A program made the position numbers and the translations under genes. From positions 5,885,907 to 5,949,906 of the forward strand of contig NW_020312859.1 in NCBI RefSeq assembly GCF_003265705.1: DNA of 64,000 bases. The letters are read 5' to 3'. Below the pieces are notes generated by a model. That model made no database searches and was not told the origin of the DNA. It saw nothing but the letters and a program-made list of their open reading frames with translations. Below are positions 9,316-20,439 of the stretch, in pieces. This DNA is from Callorhinus ursinus. Lineage: Eukaryota > Chordata > Mammalia > Carnivora > Otariidae. How positions within the stretch are numbered: position 1 is the stretch's first letter; each line of letters starts with the position of its first letter.

Positions 9316-9835
9316 AAAAAAACCGATACAAATGATCAGAGTTGGGTCCAGAAGAATTCAAATGGTCAATGGACACACTTTCTCTGAGCCAGTAGTTTGT
9401 GCATTGGAGAGTTAGCTGGCGTCACCCCGGGTGTGTGTGGGGGTGCTGTTTGTACACAGACGCCTGAGTTCCAACCGCACAGTATTCGGATTCAGTAGGC
9501 CCGGGAAATCTGCCCCTGGCTCGAGTTCCCAGGTGAGTTGCATTCCGACATCCGGGGCTCTGTTACAACACTGGGAGTTAAAGCGGGGAGAGGAGTCGGC
9601 GGAAACCCCGTGGTCACCAAACACCTGTCAGTTAAAATAGGAACCTGTGTGATGGGGAGGTGTGAGCTTTCACACGCTTCTACCCCTAGAAAGGGGCAAC
9701 TGGAGGCTGTTTTCTTCTTCGGCCTGGGAGAAAGAAGACGACTTTGATTAAAACCGAGTTTGTGAACGGCAGACGTTTAATGGGGGAGGGAAGGACGCAC
9801 GCCCTTGAATTATTTTAAACCTTGCTCTAATTCAT
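9316..9835. other. Unassigned non-coding stretch
   Basis: This is unique sequence with moderate CpG content. No repeat or exon is recognised. Open frames of about 70 codons on both strands show no family resemblance. Confidence 0.4.
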
Positions 9836-9839
9836 TGCT

Positions 9840-9920
9840 TCTCCTACTGGGGTTCCCAGGCCAGCAGCATCAGCATCACCTTGTGAGAAACTAACATTTG
9901 TGAGGCCCGGCGATCGGTGT
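9840..9920. mobile_element. MER5A-like hAT fragment
   Basis: 'ggttcccaggccagcagcatcagcatcacc' matches the characteristic 'ccagcagcatcagcatcacctgg' segment of the short hAT-Charlie element. Only part of the element survives. Confidence 0.6.
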
Positions 9921-9995
9921 CTTCACAATCCGCCCCCCTCCCCGGCCCCGCCCCGTGTCGGATTCTGGCGTGTGCGGAAGTTAGAGAATCGCCGG
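9905..9995. promoter_or_regulatory. GC-box cluster, possible Sp-type sites
   Basis: A 90-bp CpG-rich block carries 'ccccggccccgccccgtg', which contains a CCCCGCCC GC-box, and further CpGs. It has no accompanying TATA box or exon and could simply be a GC-rich remnant. Confidence 0.3.
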
Positions 9996-10139
9996 GAGAG
10001 TCTCAATGGTGTGTCACTTCTTTATACAGAGAAAGCAGAGTGTCTCATGTCGGTTCATCACATTTAAGCAGAGAATTATAAAAAGCATGATGGGCTGATC
10101 ATACCGCCAAAGCCCCTGGGGAAAGCACTGCAGATGCTG

Positions 10140-10330
10140 TTTCAGTCCCACCAGCTCATTAGTAACACCTGGGGAATGAAAAACCCGACTGCTGCCCAGG
10201 CTCTACCCTCAGATTCTCCTTGAACGTGTCCGGGGTGGGTCCTGAGCATCATACTTTCACAAGCTACCCTGGTGATTCTAATGGGCTGGGAACCACCGTT
10301 CTGTGTAATCTGTTTAACATCTGTCTGTCC
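10140..10330. mobile_element. MER5A-like hAT transposon fossil
   Basis: 'cctggggaatgaaaaacc', 'actgctgcccaggctctaccc', 'gggtgggtcctgagcatc' and 'accctggtgattctaatggg' follow the order of the short hAT-Charlie element with the 'cagtggttctcaa' end. The copy is diverged. Confidence 0.6.
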
Positions 10331-10749
10331 CCAAGGGCTGGAAGCTACACAATGGCAGGGCCATTGCATATTTGTTGAATCCAAAATGATTGCCCAGAAG
10401 CTGACTGATGGAGCTGGCCTCCCTGCTGGAGGGAAAGGCACTTAGGAGGGAGGCGGAGGCTGAAGCGTGTTCATAGAAAATCCTTAGCCCAGGCGGATAA
10501 ACACAGGTGAAGGGAACAATGAACAATGCTGGAGAGGGGTCTTGAATGCCAGGTTGGGGAGTTTGGGCTTCTGCCTCTGGTTACCTTTTTTGTAATCATT
10601 ATTTCTGTTGTCTCACCTCTTCCCTATTGGAGCTTGGCTTCAGGGTAGAGAAGGTTTTTGGGGGTAGTTTCTCTTATTGGTGCCGAAGCCAGGGCAGAAA
10701 CGAAAGCCAAGCTCCAGCTGGACTCCTGAGAACACATGGGCCTTGGAAA
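10331..10749. other. Unassigned non-coding stretch
   Basis: No repeat family or coding feature is recognised. Confidence 0.4.
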
Positions 10750-10880
10750 TCATAATAAGAGGAAACCATCTTCCTCATTAATTGATTAATGTAATTAAAG
10801 AAAGATCAGTACATCGATGCCGACCACATTAGAGTTAATTTGTACAGGCAATTAGCTGTGCTCCCTCCTTCATGCTAACT
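10750..10880. promoter_or_regulatory. Candidate conserved enhancer, TAAT-rich
   Basis: A compact AT-rich block with 'cattaattgattaatg', 'gtaattaaagaaag' and 'ggcaattagctgtg' provides several tandem homeodomain-type cores and an ATTGATTAAT-like composite. No repeat signature is seen, and the flanks are GC-richer. Conservation is not tested. Confidence 0.45.
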
Positions 10881-10984
10881 GCTTCAGATGTGCTTGTGCC
10901 CTGGGGGGCGTTAGTAGGTGCTTGGTTCAAGCCTGGCCCTGGTGAGCCTTATTTTGGGCATCCTGATGCTCAAAAGGAGTCCTT

Positions 10985-11135
10985 GATCCCCCAGACGTGG
11001 GTTAGATACAAGCTCTGTGACCTTGGGTGATGTCTCTTGACTTCTCTGACCCTCAGTTTTCTTGTCTGTCCAATGGGGATAATTACACTGATCTCATGAA
11101 GGGGCTGTGAGCATTCAATGTGGAGATATATGTCC
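10985..11135 (+). repeat. MIR SINE, sense
   Basis: 'agctctgtgaccttgggtg', 'cttctctgaccctcagttttc', 'gtccaatggggataat' and 'gaaggggctgtgagc' follow the sense MIR order closely. Confidence 0.85.
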
Positions 11136-12102
11136 CAGGTCCTGGGGGATTAGGCCATCTCCCTCCTTCCAGTGTCCTTCCAAGGATGGCTCCTTTTTCA
11201 GGCCTGGTGGCCAGCCCTGGGCGCTACTGCTCCGGCCAGAGATGCTCCTGTAAGGCGTCTGGGGACTGGGCCTGGTTCTTGCCCCCCACCCCCATCCTGA
11301 CCAAATATCCATCCTCATTTGCACTCTGGGGCATCTCTGAGGCCTTCTGCTTCTCCCACGCTGCAATCCCTTCACTCCCAGGGAAGCTCTAATTGCCTCT
11401 CTCCAGCCCAGATCTCTCCTCATTCATCCAGATCCAAAGCTCTCCACCCGATGCCACAGCCCCAAAGCTGACTCCTCCATTTGTCCTGCCCCAACACCCC
11501 AAATAGGTTCACTTTCTAGGCTCCTGATTTCTAATATCCTCTCCGCCTTGGCTGTGAATCCAGCAGTTCCCACAGAAGCCACGGGGTCCTTTTTTCTCTG
11601 CTCACCCACCCACTGGCCCTGCAGAAAGATCCCCCTAATGTGACTTCTGCCTTGCTTCTCCACTCCACCCCGCCTACCCATTTCTGCCTTGTCTACCCCC
11701 ATCTTCTCCCACCATGGATTCCTGTCTTGGGCTGTTCTCTCCTCCCAACTCCCATCCTCCACACCTTGGCTCACTGTTCTTTCTGCATGGAGAAGCTTGT
11801 CCCTGTTCTCAAACTGTGACCTCTCCTTTCAGTTATGGACTTATATACACAGCTAACTTCTTTACATTTCCACTGGGATGTCAACCTGAACATGTCAGAA
11901 CCTGAGTTCTTAACCTTTCTCTCTCCCACCTGCCCACAGTGGCCCCCCCCACCTCTCCCCCAATCATCTTCTTTCTTGAGTATTCCCATGTCAGGACATG
12001 GCCACTCCACCCACCAGTGGCTGAAGCCAGAGACTTGGGGGTCACAATTGACATTTCTCTTCCCCTCACCTGCCACATCCAATCAATAAGTCCTGTTAAT
12101 TT

Positions 12103-12722
12103 TGTAGAGCTTTATTGAAGTATAATTGACATACAATAAACTGAATGTATTTAAAGTGTACAATTTGAAAAGTTTTCACATATTTGTACACGTGGAAACC
12201 ATCACCACATTCGAGACCATGAACATACCCATCACTCTCAAAAGTTTTCTCATGCTCCTTTGAAGTACTCCCTCCTCTCCCTCCCTGTCTCTCTCCTCCC
12301 ATCCCCAGTCAACCATGATCTGCTTTCTGTCACTATAGACTAGTTTGCTTTTCCTAGAATTTTATATAGACCCACCTGGGTTGTTGTGTGTATCGCTAGT
12401 TCATTCCTTCTTATTTTTGAATAGTATTCTGTTGTATAAATATGTTACAACCGGTTTATCCATTCACCTGTTGATGGACATTTGGATTATTTCCAGTTTT
12501 TGGCTATTACAACTAATGCCGCCATGCACATTCCTGTACAAGTGTTTGCACGGGCATATGCTTTCATTTCTTCTGGGTAAATACGTAGGAGTGAAATGTC
12601 TGGATTGCTTATTGGTATAGGTTTAACTTTTTAAGAAAACTGCTGAAATTTGTCCAAAATGGTAGTATCATCTTACAGTCTTACCAGCATTGTTTTGAGA
12701 GTTCACTGTCACCTTGGTAATC
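12103..12722 (-). mobile_element. L1 3' region, antisense, inside the L2
   Basis: 'gctttattgaagtataattgac' starts the reverse strand of an L1 3' UTR. It continues through 'ttttatatagaccc' and 'cacctgttgatggacatttgg' to 'tcttaccagcattg'. The latter part is the reverse of the ORF2 C-terminal region. L2 sequence resumes immediately after it. Confidence 0.85.
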
Positions 12723-12811
12723 CGTTATTCATTCAACAGCCGGGAGGAATTTTTATCAGGTCATTGTCATGCTCAACATCCTTCGATAGCTTCCCACTGT
12801 TCTTAAATAAA

Positions 12812-13385
12812 ATGAATGGATGGAAACAACCCAAGTGTCTACTATAAAACCTATATGCAAATGCTCATAGCAGCACTATTCATAATAGCCAAAACATAGG
12901 AACAACCCAAATGTCCATTGACTGATGAGTAGACAAACAAAATGTGCTATATCCACAGAATGGAATATTATTCAGCCACAAAAAAGGATGAAGTACTGAG
13001 TCATGCTACAACATGGGAAGACCTTGAAAACATGATACTAATTGAAAGAAGCCAGACACAACAGACCACACATTCTTATGACTCCATTTATATGAAATGT
13101 CTGGAAGGGACAAATCCACAGAGACAGAAAATAGATCAGTGGTTTCCAGGGGCTGGGGAAAGGGGGGAATGGGAAGGGACTGCTAATATGTCTGAGGTTT
13201 CTTTTTGGGGTGATGAAATGTTCTGGAATTAGAGCGTAGTAGTGGTTGCACAACCCTGAATTTACTAAAAACCACTACATTGTTAAGCAATTAAAATGGG
13301 TAAATTGTATTGTGCGTGAATTTTATTTCTGTAAAAATCCTAGAACTAAATGTGAAATCTAAAACTATAAAACTTTTTTTTTTTT
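12812..13385 (+). mobile_element. L1 ORF2 C-terminus and 3' UTR, sense, inside the L2
   Basis: The plus strand carries 'caacccaaatgtccattgac' and an open frame with the L1 ORF2 tail motif YIHRMEYYSATKKDE at about 12945-12990. The 3' UTR 'ggtttccaggggctgggg' follows. The reverse transcriptase domain is absent because the copy is 5'-truncated, so it is not functional. Confidence 0.88.
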
Positions 13386-13721
13386 TTTTACCATGGCCCA
13401 CAGGCCTGCATGCTCTTTTTCTATTCTTTTTCTCAACTTCCTCTTTGATTTTTTCTTCTGCCATCAACTTTCCCCTTGCTTCCTGGCCTTTTTTGACTTC
13501 TCGGGAATGTGGTCTGCCCCTTTTTACCACAGGACCTTTGTATATGTTACTCCCTCTGGTTTTAAAGCTCCCTCCCTACTTTTGCACTCTTATGTGTCTA
13601 GGACTTACTAATTTTTCTGTTTAATGTTTCTTTTTCAGAGAGTTTGATGCTCTTACCCTCTCTTATCTACATTGTCTTTTTTTAATAGCCTATCTTCCTG
13701 TCTCATTATCTATCATCACAT

Positions 13722-14112
13722 TCTATATTGGTCAGCTATTGCTGTGTAACAAAAAAAAAAAAAAAAGAAAAAAGTGGGGGCACCGCATCTCATCTCAGTG
13801 GTATTCAATAGTAAACATTTATCTCATTCATGAGATGGTGGCTCTGCTTTCATCCATCTCCTGGGACCAGCAGGCTAGCTAGGGTATGTTCTCATGGCTC
13901 TGGCTGAGTGTAAGAGGACAAACCTCATTGTGTAAGTACATTCCAAATTCCTGCTTATGTCATGGCTACTCACATTCCACTGGCCAAAATTTTGCCCCAA
14001 ATCCATGGACAGGAGGACCGTTGTATGGTCAAATCTTGACATAAAGAAGGGTGGGGACTTGGAGCCAATCTTTCAACCTACCCCATACCCTTCACTTGAT
14101 CACACTGAATAA
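13722..14112 (-). mobile_element. MaLR-type LTR (MLT1-like), antisense, inside the L2
   Basis: 'ttggtcagctattgctgtgtaac' marks the reversed LTR end. The text runs through an A-rich expansion (13750-13775), 'ctcatggctctggctgag' and 'ttatgtcatggctactc'. L2 3' sequence resumes downstream. Confidence 0.65.
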
Positions 14113-14324
14113 TTGATTATTTCTTTCTCTTTATTTGATGATTTATTTCTTTATTTGATTATCTGTTATTTGTTTGTCTCCCCCTGGCCTGCATTCTTCA
14201 TGTGGGCATGGTATGCCTGGCCCATTTACAATTGTATTCCTCAGTGCTTAGCTCTGTACCTGGCACATATTAGACAATCAATATTTAAGTAATTGTTTGA
14301 ATGAATGAATGAATGAATGAAGTA

Positions 14325-14410
14325 ACTTTCTTTCTCTTAGCCTCTTTTCCTTGCCTGTAAAATGGGGATTATAATCTTTAGATCACTGAGCTGTTGGGAG
14401 GATTCCATTT
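14325..14410 (+). repeat. MIR SINE fragment, sense
   Basis: 'ttccttgcctgtaaaatggggattataat' and 'ctgttgggaggattccattta' are the sense MIR core. Confidence 0.75.
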
Positions 14411-15225
14411 AATTGAGGCTTTGTTATCTGGAAGGCCCTTAGGATTTGGTAGTTGAAGGTCCAGCTCAAACTTAAGGACCCATCCTGACCCAGGGAAGCC
14501 TACTGTTTAAGGGCCCAGCACATCCTCCATCCCCTTCACTAGGGAGCACACTTCATGCTCCTTCTGTAGGCCAGTGAACTGCATCCAGGTTCCTGGAAGT
14601 CAGCATCCCCAGTCTGAGTGCTCCTAGGTCCCACTGCAGAATGGATGCCTCGACCCACATAAGGAACATCCGTTCTTTCCCATGTAGACTCGCGTGTTTG
14701 GGGACTGGAACTCTCACCACACCAGGGGCTGGTTCCACCGCATCCTTGCTATTCTGGAGGGCTATCTGCAGGGCTTCGGGACAGCATGGTTTTCCAGAAT
14801 CCCAGGGCTTCATTGGCTACAGGGAAAGAGGAAGCAACCCACCTCCAGGGACTAGGCAGTAAGCTTGAACTTACTTTATTCATATATCACAGAGGCCAAG
14901 ACACGCCGAGCCTGGGCTCTGGATCTCTCAGAAACACTCAGCCACCTCTGTTGCTGCAAAACTCATGTTTTTAGAGGATTTTTGAAAAAAAATTCCTAAT
15001 GTGAAAGAAAAAAGCTACGTGATAAAAAAAACCATCTGAGAGGCAGCCGCTACCATCTGCTGTGCATGCAGCTGTTTCTCGATAGCAGACCCCCCCCCCC
15101 ACTTCCCCTGATTAGCTTGGGGAAGGCTCCAGGCCCAAGGCTGGTGTGTTGGACTGGACCCAACATTTCTGAGCAGGAAGCCTGAGGCACCCATGCAAAA
15201 TGCTTTGAGAACCCCCATCCTGAGC
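14411..15225. other. Unassigned stretch with an 11-C run
   Basis: This is unique sequence without recognised repeats or exons. A homopolymer of 11 C lies at about 15090-15100 and is a likely site of sequencing or length variation. Confidence 0.45.
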
Positions 15226-15330
15226 CTAGCTCACCTCTCAGCTCCATAACTGCATGCTCTTGACTTAACATAGTCAAGCCATAATTCTTCCATCTGTAAA
15301 ATGGCATAATATTTGTATGTGCCATTGGCA
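15226..15330 (+). repeat. MIR SINE fragment, sense
   Basis: 'actgcatgctcttgacttaac' and 'ttcttccatctgtaaaatggc' correspond to the sense MIR core, diverged. Confidence 0.6.
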
Positions 15331-15935
15331 CAGAGAACTCATGCACAAGGACCAGGTCTTGCTTTTGAGTATAAAGCAAAACCTCCATCTGCCTTCAGGT
15401 CTCTGAACCACATGGGTCCATCATTCATTCCCCTAATGTAAGTGACAGAGAGAGGAGATCTATTTTCATCACTACCATTTGGGCAGATTCCTGCTGAAGG
15501 AAGAGGAGGCCACAGACAGTGAAAATGGTGATCACTTTTCTTGGCTGGATCTCCTCTGTCTGGAGGGGGGTCTTGATGGAAGGCTCAGTTGCAGATGTGC
15601 ACCCAGTGGGTGAGCTCAAGGAGGCTAAAGAGTACTCTTTTTGAATTGGGGAGCTTTCAGAAATCCAGAATCCAGGCTCAGCATGTCAGCATGTTGGGGT
15701 CTTAGGTTCTGGGACATATGGTTACAGAGAGCTCAAGCCCCCTTTAGCCGGCCTCTGTGTTCCTTTCCCAAGCTGTCAGTGACAGGTACCATGGCAGCTT
15801 GTGCCTCATAGATGGAAGAGTTGATCATGGCAGAGAGGATGTCTACAGAGCACAGGAGTGGAATGGGATCTGACCAGAGTAGGAGTCTCCTAACCTCATA
15901 GGGAGAAGGAGGACTGAGCAAATAGAATGACGCTT
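15331..15935. other. Unassigned non-coding stretch
   Basis: Nothing recognisable is seen on either strand. Confidence 0.4.
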
Positions 15936-16040
15936 GGGGAAGTTCTCGGCACAATGACTGGGTCAGAGGAGTTGCTTGATGAATGCTAGCTATTTTTATT
16001 ATTATTATTATCATTATTATTATTATTATTATTATCCTTA
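15936..16040 (+). repeat. MIR 3' tail with (ATT)n microsatellite
   Basis: 'cggcacaatgactgggtcag' and 'gatgaatgctagctattttt' form a sense MIR 3' end. It runs into a long ATT repeat at about 15996-16035, with one CATT interruption. Confidence 0.7.
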
Positions 16041-16529
16041 GCATTGGTTAGTATTCTTGTTGTTACTGTCTTCATTGTTATTAGGAGTGGCAAGATGAGG
16101 TAGAGATGGCTAGCTGGCCACCAAAAATTTTTGCTTCTTCTGTCACTGAATAGAGTTGGTGCTTGGAGCATCTGTCCAGAGAAGGACTACATTTCCCAGA
16201 CTCCCTTGCATCTAGGTATGCCTTTATGACTAGTTCTCATCAGTGGGCTGGCTACCAGCAGAAATACTTCGTGTCAGTTTTAGGCCCCCTGGAGTTAAGA
16301 AGTGGCTCTGCCTTCTCCAACCTCTTCCTCCACCTCCTGGCTAGAAGCTGAGGACTTTTCTGTGTGCCATGGATCATTTGGTAGACTAGTGATGCTTATG
16401 GACCCCTACTCAGCATAATGATTTTCGTTGCATGAAGTAAAATCCATAGGATTATAAAGGAAACCAATTATATTGAAATAGAATTCTCTCCAAAGACTCC
16501 TTGGGGTTTGTGGACCCAGGTTAAATCTG
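16041..16529. other. Unassigned, partly repeat-like
   Basis: 'gactacatttcccagactccc' at about 16187 resembles a recurrent interspersed sequence and also the ACTACA-TTCCCA core bound by ZNF143-type factors. I cannot assign the family. No exon is visible. Confidence 0.35.
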
Positions 16530-16785
16530 CTAGAACAGGGTTTCTCTGTGGCATCAATACTTACATTTTGGGCTGGATAGGTTTTTGCTGTGGGGCAGTC
16601 CTGTGCATGGTAAGATGTTTAGCAGCAACTCTGGCCTCTATCTACTAGATGCCAGTAGCACTCTCTTCCCCAGTCAGGACAATCGAATGTCTTTCCAGGC
16701 CTTGAAAATGTCCTTGGAAGTGGAGGTAGGGGGACACAATCACTTCACATTGAGAACCGCTGTGCTAGAGGATGATGGGACCACA
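16530..16785. mobile_element. MER20-like hAT transposon fossil
   Basis: The order 'ttttgggctggataggttt', 'gtcctgtgcatggtaag', 'tctactagatgccagtagc' and 'cattgagaaccgctg' matches the hAT-Charlie element with 'cagtggttctcaac' ends. Most of its length is present. Confidence 0.75.
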
Positions 16786-16889
16786 AAGAGGAAGGAACTT
16801 GGGTCTGAGGCTTACCATAAGGAGGAAAGCTGCCCACTGACCAGTGATACCTGCACTGGACTATTGCATGGGTGGGATTATTATGTTGA

Positions 16890-17560
16890 ACCACTAAAAC
16901 GTGAAAGGAAGAAGTGTACAGTGGACATCATATACCCATCATGTAGACTCTACAATTAACTTTTTGTCGATTTGCTTTATAATATATTTGTCCAGATTGA
17001 TGGAGTTTTTACATATGTGTATCTCTGGTCAACATACAGAATACTTCCATCACCTCAGGAAGTTCCCTTAAGTCCTTTTCTAGACAATACGCACACTCCC
17101 ACCATCCACTCAGACTTTGATCACCACACATTAGTTTTGCCTGTTTCTGAATTGCATGGGATTCAGTCATATGATATGTACTATCCTATGTCTGACTTCT
17201 TTCCCTTAGTGTAATAGTCTTAAGATCCACCTGTGTTGCTGTGTGTATTGATAGTTTTTTCTTTCTTTTATTGCTGTGTAGTGTTTCTTTGTATGGATAT
17301 ACCACAATTTGTTCTTCCATTCTCTTAATGATGAGTGTTTGGATTGTCGCCAGTGTTTGGCTATTATGAATGAAGTCATTATGAATATCTTTATGGATAT
17401 ATGTGCTAATTTCTCAGGGATAAATACCTAGAAGTATATTTGCTAGACTCTATGGTTCACTTGACACCCAGCCATGTGTGTGTTCCAATTGTTCTCATCC
17501 TCGCCAACACTTAGTGTTGTTAATTCTTAAAGTTTTAGTATAATTACGTGTTGAATTGAA
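16890..17560 (-). mobile_element. Ancient L1 3' region, antisense
   Basis: 'tggatataccacaatttgttc', 'gtttggctattatgaatg', 'gggataaatacctagaag' and 'cctcgccaacacttag' follow the reverse L1 order of ORF2 C-terminus and 3' UTR. The copy is old and frame-broken. Confidence 0.8.
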
Positions 17561-17584
17561 ATTGTGGTGTGTGCTACATAGGAG

Positions 17585-18720
17585 AAGCTTTGGGGAGTCA
17601 GGGGCTATGCTGGTAAAGCGATTGGAGAGGGAACAGCTTTAGTAGAGGCTTGGAGGGTGGAGGGAACATGAGATGTTGGAAGCAAGAGGCCAGTGTAGCT
17701 AGAGAATGAAGCACAAGGAGCAGAGTGAGGGGAGGTGAGATTGCTGGGGTTATAGGAGCCCGACTAGGGAGGGCCTTGAAGGGTAAGGCAAGGAGGTTTG
17801 TTTGTCTTTCTCATTGAGTAAAGGTGGGAATGTAAAATGGTAACCCACTTGGGAAAACAGTTGGCAGTCCCTCAAGTGGTGAAACACAGAGTTTCTGTAT
17901 AATCCAGCAATTCTATTCCTAGGTAGATATCCAAGAGAAATGAAAATGTATCATCACATAAACTTGTATACATATATTTGCATCAGCAGTATTCAGAATA
18001 GCCCAAAATGGAAATTACCCCAAAGTCCATCAGCTGATGAACAAATTGGCATATCCTTACAGTGGAATATTATTTAGCCATAAAAAGAGTGATGTACTGA
18101 CACATGCTACAACACAGAGGGACCTTGAAAACATTACGGTAACTGAAAGAACCAGTCACAGAAAGACTACTTACTGTATGATTCCATTTATATGAAATGT
18201 CCATGATGGGCAAATCCATAGAGATGGAAAGTAGATCAATGGTTTTCAGGCTGTGTGTGAGGTGGCTGGGGAGTGACAGCTAAGGGGCAAGGGGATTCTT
18301 TTGGGCGTGATTAAAATGTTCTAACATTGATTGTGGTCATGGCTGCACAAGTCTGTGAACATTCTAAAAACCATTCAATGGTTGAATAGTATGCTGTATA
18401 TGAATTATATCTCTATAAAGCTGTTAAAGACTAAGCAAACTAAAACAGTAAAGGGAAACCCCATCTAATGGCTTTAAATAGAAGAATGACATGATCTTAT
18501 TATGTTTTTAAAGCACTCCGACAGCTGTGTGAACTAGGGACAGGGATGGAATCAGGAAGCAAGTTAGGAGAATGTTGTGAGTGCAGTACAAGGTCTTGGA
18601 CTAGGCTGTGGCAGTGAAGAAGGGGAGACGATTTTGATACCCCATGGGTCTGAGTCCTGCTTGCAGGGCTGGAATGAATGGTCTGGGGAGTCTGCCCTGA
18701 GGGGTAGGGCCAGGTGGGGC
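17585..18720 (-). mobile_element. L2 LINE fragment split by an L1
   Basis: Left part: 'gcaagaggccagtgtagctag' and 'gagggccttgaagggtaagg'. Right part: 'gaatgacatgatcttattatg' and 'aagcactccgacagctgtg'. Together they give the reversed L2 3' region in order. The L1 at 17805-18440 separates them. The far right edge is uncertain. Confidence 0.7.
17805..18440 (+). mobile_element. L1 ORF2 C-terminus and 3' UTR, sense
   Basis: 'agcagtattcagaatagccc', 'gtggaatattatttagccataaa' and 'gacatgctacaac'-like text correspond to the MFIAALFTIA and MEYYAAIK parts of ORF2. The 3' UTR 'ggttttcaggctgtg...gtggtcatggctgcac' follows. It is inserted inside an L2. Confidence 0.83.
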
Positions 18721-18733
18721 ATTCCCCAGAGAT

Positions 18734-19072
18734 TAAAAAAATTGTTATTATTATGTTATGTTAATCACCATACATCACATCATTAGTTCTTGATGTAGTG
18801 TTCCATGATTCATTGTTTGTGCATAACACCCAGTGCTCCACGCAGAACGTGCCCTCCTTAATACCCATCACCAGGCTAACCCATCCCCCCACCCCCCTCC
18901 CCTCTAGAACCCTCAGTTTGTTTTTCAGAGTCCATCATCTCTCATGGTTCGTCTCCCCCTCTGACATACTCCCCTTTTCTTCCTCTCCTGTTATCTTCTT
19001 CTTTTTCTTTTTTCTTAAAATATGTTGCGTTATTTGTTTCAGAAGTACAGATCTGTGATTCAACAGTCTTGC
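18734..19072 (-). mobile_element. Young carnivoran L1 3' end, antisense, 5'-truncated
   Basis: The reverse of the carnivoran L1 3' UTR is clear: 'gttaatcaccatacatcac', 'gtgttccatgattcattg', 'cacccagtgctccacgc', 'ctctagaaccctcag' and 'gaagtacagatctgtgattc'. An 11-bp target duplication, tccccagagat, flanks it at 18723-18733 and 19073-19083. About 340 bp remain, with no ORF2. Confidence 0.93.
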
Positions 19073-19083
19073 TCCCCAGAGAT

Positions 19084-20095
19084 ATTAAAAAGAGACCATG
19101 ACCAGGACAAGGTGACCAGGATGTCACCAGCTCTTGTCTGCTGTCTATCATGAGTGCCATGATGGGGTCTTGTGTTCCTTGGTGGGTGTCCCAGCCCACC
19201 TGTTGCATGGAACTGTCTCTATGTTATATGGGGGATTTTAACTCCAAATGCAGAAAATTCTCAGACTCAGATGCAATTGCTCCTTATTCCCACTCTTAGC
19301 AGAATCTCCACCACTATCTCTGTGGCTCTGTTTATTTCGAATCTCAATGGTAGAAGAATCAATAGGAAACTTTTCTTCCATCAGATGGTGAACAGGACCT
19401 GCCTCTAGTTACTTCCACACAAGAATGAGGGCTCTCTCCCTCCTTTCCTCTGATCTGTCTCTTGTGTCTTCCTGCCGAGCTGTCACCAAGGGAAAGGGCT
19501 TGGTGCCCCAATCTTTTGGTGGGAAGATGAACCTCCAAACTGGATTCAACTTGAAAAAGTTTCCCCACTGTGCAGAGGGCATGGACGTCTGGTGCTTTGT
19601 GGGTATCACTCACTATGTCTGCATGTCTGACTCAGCCTCTGTCATGACCACTCACCCTAACCACACACAATCTACTTCCACTGCCACCGCATCTCTCTAG
19701 GTGTTTAAGGGAGGCAAATTCTAGGGTTAAAAAGTGAGGGACACACTGGCTAAATAGACTTCACCTGTTTTTTCTTTGCAGGACTCCTCAGAACTTTTAA
19801 TGTGTTAATGTGCATGGAGATCTCCAATTCTGGGTCCATGGGATCTTTCTTCCTGGGCCATGCTGTGCAACTCTGTTTTGTTGCTCACTCTGGGGAGGTG
19901 GACATTCATGTTGGGTGGACCCATGCTGGCAGATGCTGGTACCCAATAGGGACAGGCTAAATCAGCAGCTCTTTTTTGAAAATGGGCCAAAGGCAGGTCA
20001 TTTTTGTCCAGGCACAATTTCAGTTATACCAGGTTGGAGGTCTGTCTAGGGTGCCTTGAGAGGGGAGAGGAGGGGGATTACTTTTCTCTGGGGAG
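19084..20095. other. Unassigned non-coding stretch
   Basis: About 1 kb has no repeat family I can name and no exon. Overlapping frames of 66-91 codons on both strands lack family resemblance. Confidence 0.4.
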
Positions 20096-20425
20096 TTCAG
20101 GGAAGGCTGAACTCTGGGCGTTATGTTTGTTCTGGGTCTTGAATGATGCAAAAGGCTGTATAGGGCAAATTAAAGTGAGGGGGGCATTCCAGACACAGAA
20201 AACAGTAAGTGCAAAGGTCCTGAGGTATAAAAAAAGCATGGTGCATTTGGGAGAAGTGAAAAATTCAGTGTGCTTAGAGAGGAGTGTTCTAGGGGTGGTG
20301 TGCTAGGAGACCAGACCAAGGAGAATAGGCTCAAGTCAAATCCAAAAGGGCTCTGGGTATTAGGCCAAGAGATTTGATTCTTGGTCAAGAGGAAACAGCA
20401 GAGGCTACAAAAACTATTACTAATC
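20096..20425 (-). mobile_element. L2 LINE fragment, antisense
   Basis: 'gggcattccagacacagaaaac', 'agtgcaaaggtcctgaggta' and 'agaccaaggagaatagg' are the reversed L2 3' region ('gcattccaggcagagg...agtgcaaaggccctgaggc'). Confidence 0.75.
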
Positions 20426-20439
20426 CATTATAATGGGTT

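Larger units (their letters stand above)
11390..14320 (+). mobile_element. L2 LINE split by three later insertions
   Basis: Four L2 pieces occur in consensus order on the plus strand. 11390-12102 has 'tgaacatgtcagaacctgag' to 'cacatccaatcaataagtcc'. 12723-12811 has 'caacagccgggagg' and 'gatagcttcccactgttc'. 13386-13721 has 'ggcccacaggcctgcatgctc'. 14113-14320 carries the 3' end with a (GAAT)n tail at 14298-14320. The gaps are an L1 (-), an L1 (+) and a MaLR LTR (-). The L2 is therefore the oldest layer. Confidence 0.8.

Noticed and set aside
12942..13232. Open frame of 96 codons with a protein-like motif
   Set aside because: The MEYYSATKKDE motif is the decayed end of L1 ORF2, so it belongs to the retroposon and is not a host gene.
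12103..13385. A single L1 with a 5' inversion (twin priming)
   Set aside because: The two opposed L1 pieces cover overlapping parts of the L1 3' region, and an L2 segment lies between them, so they are separate insertions.
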